Part shown: positions 1 to 5,782 of the stretch, piece by piece | Layout of the letters: every line of letters begins with the position of its first letter | Position numbering within the stretch: the first letter of the stretch is position 1 | Origin: JAWLGW01 sp964569055 | Lineage (GTDB): Bacteria; Planctomycetota; J058 | Direction of reading: 5' to 3' | DNA length: 19,073 bases | NCBI GenBank assembly: GCA_964569055.1 | Contig: CAZMSZ010000118.1 | Span: 1 to 19,073, forward strand | Notes under the pieces: model-generated | The model's database searches: none | Seen by the model: only the letters and a program-made list of their open reading frames with translations | Told to the model about the DNA's origin: nothing | Translations under genes and position numbers: made by a program

Positions 1-5
1 CCTGA

Positions 6-199
6 CAAGGCGTGGCCGTCCGAGCGACAGCACCAAACCGATGGCCCCGAGGAGCCACGCGAGTCGGAGCCCCGCCCCTTCGGACTTCTTCAGCCCCTAC
101 CAAGGCGTGGCTCTCCAAGCGACAGCACCAAACCATGGCCCCAAGGAGCCACGCAACCCGGAGCCCCGCCCCCTCGGATTCTTCGGCGCCCTCCCCTAC
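6..199. repeat. Two-copy tandem repeat (~95-99 bp) with internal hairpin
   Basis: Copy 1 is 6-100 and copy 2 is 101-199. Both start with CAAGGCGTGGC, share GCGACAGCACCAAACC and GGAGCCACGC, and end in CCCCTAC. Each copy has an inverted repeat between GCGTGGC near its start and GCCACGC about 45 bp later (copy 1: 10-16 with 54-60; copy 2: 105-116 with 145-154, a longer arm with a small bulge). Copy 1 begins almost at the window edge, so further copies may lie to the left. A reading frame open from 41 runs through the repeats into the next gene, but composition and repetition argue against it being coding. No match to a known repeat family is claimed. Confidence 0.75.
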
Positions 200-240
200 A
201 CCGGTCGCCTCACCCAGAACCAGCCGAAGAATCCGCCGCG

Positions 241-246
241 TAAGCT
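241..246 (+). promoter_or_regulatory. Putative -10 box (TAAGCT) for a leaderless transcript
   Basis: TAAGCT lies 7 nt before the ATG at 254, and no Shine-Dalgarno sequence is visible there. Transcription from such a box would start at or next to the start codon. The same spacing recurs at three other genes in the window. No convincing -35 element was found. Confidence 0.35.
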
Positions 247-253
247 CGCGGCT

Positions 254-2545
254 ATGAGCGACGAGGCGTTGCGAAGGCTGGAGCGCGAGGCGGCGGCGGG
301 TGACCCGCGGGCGGCCCTGCAGCTCGCTCAGCGGCGAGCGCGCGCGGGGGCGTTCGACGGAGCGGGCGACCTGCCGGCGCGCGCGCGGGTGGCGCTGTGG
401 CTGCGGGCGCGCGGGGTCGAGGGGGTCGAGCTCCTCGCGCAGGCCGCCGGGACCCCGGTCGCCAGCCCGAGCGTGCGCCTGCGCTGGTGGGTGCCGGACG
501 GCGCTCGGGCGCGCGCCGCGGCGCTGGTGCGGGCGCTGTTCGACGACATCGGTTGGGCCGAGGCGAGGCGGTTCGTCGCGCGGCGGGTGCGGGCCGACCG
601 CCGGGTGCGTTGCGACCTCGAGCTCGCCGTCTACGCGCGGCCCGCCGTCGTGCTCCGGAGTGACGAGGCGCGCGCGGCGCTCGCGGCGCCCGAGCCCAGC
701 CCGTGGAACGTGCAGGCCGCCCTGCGCGCGGCCCTCCTCGCGGCGCGGCCCAACCTCCCGGGGGAGGAGCGGAGCGCGCTGGACGCCGTGCTCGCCGGGT
801 TCGTCGGGGCCGCGGCGGCGGCGCCGGACCCGTCGAGCGCGTGCGACCCGGCGCTGCCCACGCCGGTGGCGGCGCTGGTGCACGACGCCACCCGCTTCGA
901 CCGGCTCGCCCGCGGCCAGGCGGCGGCCGTGAGCACCCTCGAGGACTGGGCCCGCGACGACGACGTGGACGGCCGCGGCGGGATCGACCTGCGCTTCGGC
1001 AGCTGGTCGGGCCCCGACGCGGAGCTCCGGGCCAGGCGGCTGCGCGACGTGGACGCTCCGGGGTTCGACGCGCTCGGCGACGACGAGCGGCGCCCGGCCG
1101 AGCTGCACGATCGGATCGCCGCCGGTGGCGACCGTCCGCTCCCGACCGAGACCGACGGCGCGCCGCTCGATCCACGCGCCAGGGCAGCCGAGCGGCTGTT
1201 CGCGCTCCCCGGTCCGGCGGCTCGCGGCTGGCAGCTGCGCGCCCTGGGGTGGGAGGGCGGGCGCACGCCCGAGCGCCTGCTCGCCTACCCCGAGCTCGAC
1301 GGGCTGCTCGAGCAGGCCGTGTTCAGGCGCGACGCGGCCCGCGCCTGGGCCGCGCTGGAAGGGCTGCGCGAGGCGCCGCTCGCGCCGAGCGAGGCGTGGT
1401 TGAGCGGGCGCTGGCGGGAGGCGGTGGCGCGCCCCGCCCGCGCCCGCGAGCTCGCTTATCAGCAGCTCGTGGCGAGCGCGGTCGTGGCGCGCCCGGCCTG
1501 GCGGCCGAAGTTCCTGGCCGCGCTCCAGGATCCGACCGGACCCGCGCCGATCGCCTGGCGCGCCGCGGTGCTGGACGGGTTCGCTCGCGCCGAGGGGCCC
1601 GAAGCTCGCGCGCTCGCGTTCGAGCTCGCCGCGCCCGGCCAGCCGCATCGGCTGCGCGGCGCCGCGCTCACGCTCCTGGGCGCCCTGCGCGACCCAGCCG
1701 CCTGGCCGCTGGTGCGCGCGGCCTCGCCCGATCCGAGCCTGAGCCAGCCGGCCGAGCGCGCCGCGGCCGCGCTCGACCCCGAGCCCGAGCTGCTGTGGGA
1801 GCTGATCGCCGCGATCGAACGCCGCCGCGGCGACCCCGCCGACGAGCGGGCCCGCGCGCTCGGCTACGCGCTCGCGGCCTGCGCCCTGCGAGGCGGCCAC
1901 GTCGACACGCCGGAGCGGCGGACGCGCGTCGAGGCGCTGGTCCGCCCCTACCCGAGCCTGCTCGCGCCCGACGCCCGCGCCGTGCTCGCCGCCGGCGACG
2001 ACCCCGCCGCGCTCGCGCGCGCCGCGCCGCTGGTGCGGTTCGCGCAGCGCGAGCGGGCCTGGCGTCGCCCGGGCGCGGTCCTCGACGCCTACCGGGCGCG
2101 CGAGCCGCTCGGGTCCCCCTGGAGCGAGGACGCGCTGGCGGGCCTCCGCCTGCACGAGCTCCACGACCCCGAGGCGGCGACGCACCTCGCGGCCGCGCTG
2201 AGCGCCGGCTGCGAGGACGGGTTCGTGACCGCGCGCAGCGCCCGCGCGCTGGCCCCGTTCGACCCCGAGCACGCCGCGGCCCGGCTGTGCCTGGGCGGCG
2301 AGCGGCTCGCGCGCCAGTACCCCGACGCGCCGCACGCCGCCCGCGCCTTCCACGCCGCGGCCGAGCTGCTCTCGCGCCGACTCGGCCGCCCGGCGGAGGC
2401 GCTCGCCGCCGTCCGCCGCGCCTTGGCGCTCGACGCGCACCCCGCCGCCGCGGCGCGGCTCGCCGAGGAGCTGGAGCAGGAGGTGGAGCTCCTCGGCGCG
2501 AGCGCCACGGCGACGCTGGTGTCGGCGGAGTGGCTGGAGGGGTAG
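254..2545 (+). CDS. Large HEAT/TPR-like helical repeat protein, function unknown
   Basis: The product is 763 aa, Ala/Arg/Leu-rich, with no signal peptide or membrane segment. I do not recognise a named family. Residues ~430-515 resemble HEAT repeats (paired helices with LRGAALTLLGALRDPAAWPL-type spacing). Residues ~680-750 resemble TPR helices (ARQYPDAPHAARAFHAAAEL followed by EALAAVRRALALD). The N-terminus (LERE-A-A-GDP-A) resembles the start of the 280-aa protein at 8144-8986. ATG 254 was chosen because the frame is open back to 41 only through the tandem repeat, and because a TANNNT box sits 7 nt upstream. A scaffold or repeat-type binding role is possible but is inference. The gene stands alone: the next gene starts 169 nt downstream on the same strand with its own -10-like box. 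Confidence 0.75.
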   Translation: MSDEALRRLEREAAAGDPRAALQLAQRRARAGAFDGAGDLPARARVALWLRARGVEGVELLAQAAGTPVASPSVRLRWWVPDGARARAAALVRALFDDIGWAEARRFVARRVRADRRVRCDLELAVYARPAVVLRSDEARAALAAPEPSPWNVQAALRAALLAARPNLPGEERSALDAVLAGFVGAAAAAPDPSSACDPALPTPVAALVHDATRFDRLARGQAAAVSTLEDWARDDDVDGRGGIDLRFGSWSGPDAELRARRLRDVDAPGFDALGDDERRPAELHDRIAAGGDRPLPTETDGAPLDPRARAAERLFALPGPAARGWQLRALGWEGGRTPERLLAYPELDGLLEQAVFRRDAARAWAALEGLREAPLAPSEAWLSGRWREAVARPARARELAYQQLVASAVVARPAWRPKFLAALQDPTGPAPIAWRAAVLDGFARAEGPEARALAFELAAPGQPHRLRGAALTLLGALRDPAAWPLVRAASPDPSLSQPAERAAAALDPEPELLWELIAAIERRRGDPADERARALGYALAACALRGGHVDTPERRTRVEALVRPYPSLLAPDARAVLAAGDDPAALARAAPLVRFAQRERAWRRPGAVLDAYRAREPLGSPWSEDALAGLRLHELHDPEAATHLAAALSAGCEDGFVTARSARALAPFDPEHAAARLCLGGERLARQYPDAPHAARAFHAAAELLSRRLGRPAEALAAVRRALALDAHPAAAARLAEELEQEVELLGASATATLVSAEWLEG

Positions 2546-2586
2546 GCGGGTTCGGCCGAGAGGCGTTCGCAATCCGCCGCCCGCCT

Positions 2587-2616
2587 CCTTGCCCCTGCCC
2601 TTGCCCTTGCCCTCGC
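2587..2616. repeat. Short degenerate hexanucleotide array (CCTTGC)5
   Basis: Five consecutive hexamers: CCTTGC, CCCTGC, CCTTGC, CCTTGC, CCTCGC. The array lies in the 169-nt gap between the helical-repeat gene and the kinase gene. The frame of the kinase is open through it, reading as a Pro-Leu repeat, but the likely kinase start is 2715. A second, longer hexamer array sits at the right edge of the window. Confidence 0.65.
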
Positions 2617-2701
2617 CCGCTTCTCTGCGCTCCTTGCACGGTATGGCCCGCGTACGTGAGGGCTCCCCCTCCGCACCCCACAAAACGACCGGAGAACTCG
2701 C

Positions 2702-2707
2702 TATTCT
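2702..2707 (+). promoter_or_regulatory. Putative -10 box (TATTCT) of the kinase gene
   Basis: TATTCT ends 7 nt before ATG 2715 and there is no SD between them, which fits a leaderless mRNA for the kinase. No clear -35 box was seen 16-18 nt upstream. Confidence 0.4.
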
Positions 2708-2714
2708 GCTCGCC

Positions 2715-3929
2715 ATGGCGTCCCCGCCCCTCGGCCAGCTCGCCGTGCAGGCCGGCCTGATCGACCCGGTCGGGCTCGAGCGCGTGCTCAACGTGCAGCG
2801 CGAGAAGCACCGCCGCGGCGAGTTCACGCGGCTGGGGGAGTGCCTGGTCGAGGCGACGCGCTGTCCGCCGCAGGCGGTGCGCGAGCTGCTCGCCCGGCAG
2901 GGGATCGCGCTGTTCGCCTGCGAGCTGTGCGGGACCAGGTACAACGCCGTCGCGTTCAGCGGACGCGCCCCCTGCGCGCGCTGCGGGCGGCCGCTGAGGC
3001 CGGCCGACGCGGACGCCTCGTTGCGGTTCGAGGACGCGGTGGTCGACCCGGGGCCGCAGGGCGAGCGCGCGCTATGGGAGCTGCGGCGCCGGAACCCGCG
3101 GCTGGGGCGCTACGAGGTGCTCGGCGAGGTCGGGCGCGGAGGAATGGGGATCATCTACAAGGCCTGGGACCACCAGACCCCGGCCCCCGTGGCGCTCAAA
3201 TTCATGCGGTCCGCGGCGGACGCCCCCTACGAGGACAAGATCCGCTTCCGCCGCGAGGGCGAGGCGCTGATCGCGCTGCGCCACGACAACATCGTGCGCG
3301 CGTACCAGGTCGAGGAGGCGCAGGGCCTGCTCTATCTGGTGCTCCAGTTCGTCCCCGGCGTGCCGCTCGACGTGACCCTCGAGCGCGGGCGGGTGTCGAT
3401 CGACTGGATCGTGCGCGTGCTGCGGCAGGTCGCGCTGGCCCTCGAGCACGTGCATCGCGCCGGGCTGATCCATCGCGACGTCAAGCCGGGGAACATCGTC
3501 GTCACGCGCGAGAGCCGGCCCTACCTGGTCGACTTCGGCATCGCCAAGAACGCGGCCGAGTCCATGAGCCTGACCCTCGAGGGCGAGGTGCTCGGCAGCC
3601 TGGCCTTCATGGCGCCCGAGTACGTCACGCAGGGGGTCGAGGCGCTCGACCCGCAGTGCGACGTGTACGGCCTGGGGGTGGTGCTCTACGCCGCGCTGTC
3701 GCGCGGGCGCTACCCCTACGGCGACCCCGAAGCGGACGGCGACGCGATGGTGATCCGGATGGTGAACGAGCCCCCCACGCCGCTGCGGGAGCACGCGCCC
3801 GCGCTGCCACCCCTGCTGGAGGAGGTCGCCATGCGCGCGATCGCCAAGGACCGCGCCGCCCGCCACCCGAGCGCCGAGGCGCTGGCGCGCGACCTCGAGC
3901 GCGTGCTCGCCACAGGAGCGCTGGCGTGA
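2715..3929 (+). CDS. Ser/Thr protein kinase with MshEN-like N-terminus and zinc ribbon
   Basis: The product is a 404-aa soluble Hanks-type kinase; it should phosphorylate Ser/Thr of unknown targets. Three parts are visible. Residues 5-62 hold two 24-residue motifs (5-28 and 39-62) of the type xLGxxLxxxGxxxxxxLxxxLxxQ, which defines MshEN domains; the second has RLG but lost the central Gly. Residues 69-90 are a CxxC...CxxC zinc ribbon (C69, C72, C87, C90). Residues ~131-400 are the kinase: glycine loop GEVGRGGMG 137-145, Lys162, Glu181, HRDVKPGN with Asp255, DFG 273-275, APE 300-302. All catalytic residues are present, so it should be active. It ends right after the kinase fold, with no membrane segment or PASTA/TPR tail. 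In-frame starts at 2589 and 2643 exist; 2715 is preferred because it opens directly into motif 1 and has TATTCT 7 nt upstream. The next gene overlaps its stop codon. Confidence 0.93.
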   Translation: MASPPLGQLAVQAGLIDPVGLERVLNVQREKHRRGEFTRLGECLVEATRCPPQAVRELLARQGIALFACELCGTRYNAVAFSGRAPCARCGRPLRPADADASLRFEDAVVDPGPQGERALWELRRRNPRLGRYEVLGEVGRGGMGIIYKAWDHQTPAPVALKFMRSAADAPYEDKIRFRREGEALIALRHDNIVRAYQVEEAQGLLYLVLQFVPGVPLDVTLERGRVSIDWIVRVLRQVALALEHVHRAGLIHRDVKPGNIVVTRESRPYLVDFGIAKNAAESMSLTLEGEVLGSLAFMAPEYVTQGVEALDPQCDVYGLGVVLYAALSRGRYPYGDPEADGDAMVIRMVNEPPTPLREHAPALPPLLEEVAMRAIAKDRAARHPSAEALARDLERVLATGALA

Positions 3930-4330
3930 GCGGGCCCGAGCTCGACGCCGCCCGCGCCGCCTGGCGCGAGGCCCGCTCCCGCCACCAGGAGGCGCTGGAC
4001 GCCGAGCAGGACGCGGCCGCCACGGCCGAGGCCCTGGCCGACGCGGCCCACGCGCTCGAGGCCGCCGCGCTGCGCCTCGCCGCGGAGGCGACCGGCGAGC
4101 TGGCACGCCTGGCCGACCGCCGCGCCCCGCTCGAGCGCGCCCTCGACGCCCTGACGGCGCTCGCCGAAGCGGCGACCCGCGACGCCGAGCTCTCGGCCCG
4201 CCACGGCGACCTCCCGGGCGCCGGCGCCGCGAGCGAGGAGCGCCGCGCGCAGCTCGAGGCCGCGCGCGAGGCGCTCGAGGCGGTGTGGGACGCCGCCGCC
4301 GACGCGCGGCGGGCGCTCGAGGCGCTGTAG
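3926..4330 (+). CDS. Small Ala-rich coiled-coil protein, coupled to the kinase
   Basis: The product is 134 aa with no Cys, no signal peptide and no membrane segment. Almost the whole chain is predicted helix with heptad-like runs of Ala/Leu and Glu/Arg, suggesting one or two long coiled coils. The GTG start overlaps the kinase stop (GTGA, 4 bp), and AGGAG lies 7 nt upstream inside the kinase gene, so the two are probably translationally coupled. That makes it a candidate kinase partner, adaptor or substrate; this is inference from position only. It has Ser/Thr residues but no recognisable domain. It ends 3 nt before the stop of the convergent amidohydrolase gene. Confidence 0.7.
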   Translation: MSGPELDAARAAWREARSRHQEALDAEQDAAATAEALADAAHALEAAALRLAAEATGELARLADRRAPLERALDALTALAEAATRDAELSARHGDLPGAGAASEERRAQLEAAREALEAVWDAAADARRALEAL

Positions 4331-4333
4331 CGC

Positions 4334-5050
4334 TCACCCCACCCGCGCCACGCGCGCGACGAGCGGCGGGAGCTCGGCTGCGAGGCGGGCCTGGGCGCGG
4401 GGGTCGAGGCCCTGCGAGAGCTCGACCTCGACGCCGGCGTAGCGCTCCTGGGGGAGCTGGGGGCGGAGCCAGGTGGTCATGCCGTCGTCGATCCCGAGGT
4501 ACGGCTCGTTGGCCCGCGCGTCCCAGCCGGCCGCGCGGAGGGCCTCGATCAGGGCGGCCGCGAGCCCCGCCTCGAAGGGGCGGTCGGGGTCGAACAGGAT
4601 CCCGACCTCGACCTCGCGCCGCCGCCCGTTCAGCTCGGGGGTGAAGCTGTGGCAGGAGAGGTGGACGCACGCGCGCGCCCGCTCGAGCGCACCCGCGCAG
4701 GCGGCGCGCACGGCGGCGCGGTAGGGACGGTGCTCGCTCGCGAGCCGGCGCTCGCGCTCCTCGGGCGCGAGGTCCCGGTTGCCCGGGACCGCGGCCCCGA
4801 AGCTGTCGGTCGGGATCACCTCGGGGGCCTCCTCGCGGCGGTTGAGGTCGACCCACAGACGGGACCAGCGCCCGAGGTGGAGGGGCGCGTTCAGGCCCGC
4901 CGCCAGGGCGCGGGCCAGGCGCTCGGCCCCCGGATCCCAGCCCGCGTGGGAGGCGCAGACGGCGGCCGCGATCCCGAGGTCCACGCCCGGGGGGAGCGCG
5001 CAGGAGGCGTGCTCGCACGAGATCACCGCCGCCGCCTCGACCCCGCTCAT
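4334..5050 (-). CDS. N-formylglutamate amidohydrolase family protein
   Basis: The product is 238 aa, slightly short for the family. Members hydrolyse N-formylglutamate to glutamate and formate in histidine breakdown, or act on related N-acyl amino acids. Family motifs are in order: SCEHAS (11-16), SHAGWDPG (34-41, with likely metal ligands His35 and Asp39), SRLWVDLNR (63-71), HLSCHSFTP (130-138), GILFDP (150-155), NEPYLG (181-186) and YAGVEVELSQ (204-213). The ATG at 5050 has GGAG 7 nt upstream. It follows the winged-helix gene on the same strand after 61 nt, so the two may be cotranscribed. No hut genes are near, so the true substrate is uncertain and I give no hutG symbol. Confidence 0.9.
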   Translation of the reverse strand: MSGVEAAAVISCEHASCALPPGVDLGIAAAVCASHAGWDPGAERLARALAAGLNAPLHLGRWSRLWVDLNRREEAPEVIPTDSFGAAVPGNRDLAPEERERRLASEHRPYRAAVRAACAGALERARACVHLSCHSFTPELNGRRREVEVGILFDPDRPFEAGLAAALIEALRAAGWDARANEPYLGIDDGMTTWLRPQLPQERYAGVEVELSQGLDPRAQARLAAELPPLVARVARVG

Positions 5051-5111
5051 TCGGCCGCTCCGTCCCCCGGTCCAGGGAAGAGTCTCGCCGAGGATGAGCC
5101 GACCGGTCGAG

Positions 5112-5558
5112 TCAGGCGGCGCCGCGGGCGCTCGCGCTCGGCGCGGCCTGCGGCTCGACCAGCCACACCCGCGGCGAGCGCCGGGCCCGCTCCAGGCGCA
5201 GCACCCCGAGCTTGACCAGGGCGTCGACGTAGGAGCGGGTGGTGCGGGGGTCGAGGGCCATCTCCCGGGCCAGCGCCCGGACCGAGCGAGGGCCGAGCAC
5301 CCGGATCTGCCGCACGATCTCCTCGGCGGTCAGTCCGGCAGGGTCCACCGCCCGGGCCCCGTGCTGGCGCACGCGGGCCTGCTCGACCCGCTGGGCCTCG
5401 AGCGTGCGCTCGAGCTCCTGGACGTAGGGGTGGGACGACACGTGCTGGGTGCAGAACGGCTTGCCTTCACGCGTCGCCCGCGAGCACCCGGGCGAGTCGC
5501 AGCGCCGCGGCTCGCCGGCGGATCCGTGCGGTATCTGCTGAACTCTCAGCCTGGCCAT
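5112..5558 (-). CDS. Small zinc-knuckle plus winged-helix protein, putative regulator
   Basis: The product is 148 aa. The N-terminus has a compact Cys/His cluster, C20-x4-C25-x10-C36-x2-H39 (RRCDSPGC...GKPFCTQH), that could bind one zinc. A helical linker (45-70) follows, then residues ~77-133 look like a winged helix: TAEEIVRQI, SVRALAREMALD, TTRSYVDALVKLG, and a wing with VWLVEP. The second half resembles MarR/ArsR-like DNA-binding folds at motif level; no specific family is claimed. The ATG at 5558 follows GAGGAG with a long ~11-nt spacer. Its 224-nt upstream gap has a G10 tract and competing hairpins (separate entry). A role as transcription factor is inferred from fold only. Confidence 0.78.
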   Translation of the reverse strand: MARLRVQQIPHGSAGEPRRCDSPGCSRATREGKPFCTQHVSSHPYVQELERTLEAQRVEQARVRQHGARAVDPAGLTAEEIVRQIRVLGPRSVRALAREMALDPRTTRSYVDALVKLGVLRLERARRSPRVWLVEPQAAPSASARGAA

Positions 5559-5782
5559 GGTGGGTCGCGCTCCTCGTCGCCTGGCCGCCGTTTCGCTGGG
5601 CGGCCACCGCCCTCGGAGCAAGCGCAGCGCCACGGCTCGAGACGTCCTGGCGGCGCGGCAACTGCTCGCGGTGTCGAGGTCGGCGACCGCAGAGGGGGGG
5701 GGGTCGCCGGACCCCTGGGCTCTGCCATCGACGCGGCTACCGGACCCCCCGTGTCCGATTCGTGTGAACGGTGTTGCAGGCG
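5559..5782 (-). promoter_or_regulatory. Structured gap with G10 tract upstream of the winged-helix gene
   Basis: This 224-nt gap separates ptsP (ends 5783) from the winged-helix gene (starts 5558), both minus strand. On the plus strand it has a run of ten G (5694-5703), read as C10 in the transcript. Two hairpins use the same bases and exclude each other: CGGCGACC (5681-5688) with GGTCGCCG (5702-5709), and GGGGTC (5700-5705) with GACCCC (5710-5715) around a 4-nt loop. CGGAC (5741-5745) can pair with GTCCG (5753-5757) just after ptsP, and GGGCGG (5598-5603) with CCGCCC (5607-5612). No clear promoter or T tract was seen. The function is unknown. Confidence 0.4.

Noticed and set aside
41..253. 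N-terminal extension of the first gene to ATG 41
   Set aside because: The extension would be encoded by the tandem repeat and reads as a repeated Pro/Ser/Arg segment unlike the helical protein that follows.
2589..2714. Longer kinase start within the hexamer array
   Set aside because: It would add a Pro-Leu repeat and low-complexity residues, and the MshEN-like motif begins right after ATG 2715, which has its own -10-like box.
3072..5018. A 648-aa minus-strand frame antisense to the kinase
   Set aside because: It overlaps the kinase, the small coiled-coil gene and the amidohydrolase in another frame and has no recognisable domain.
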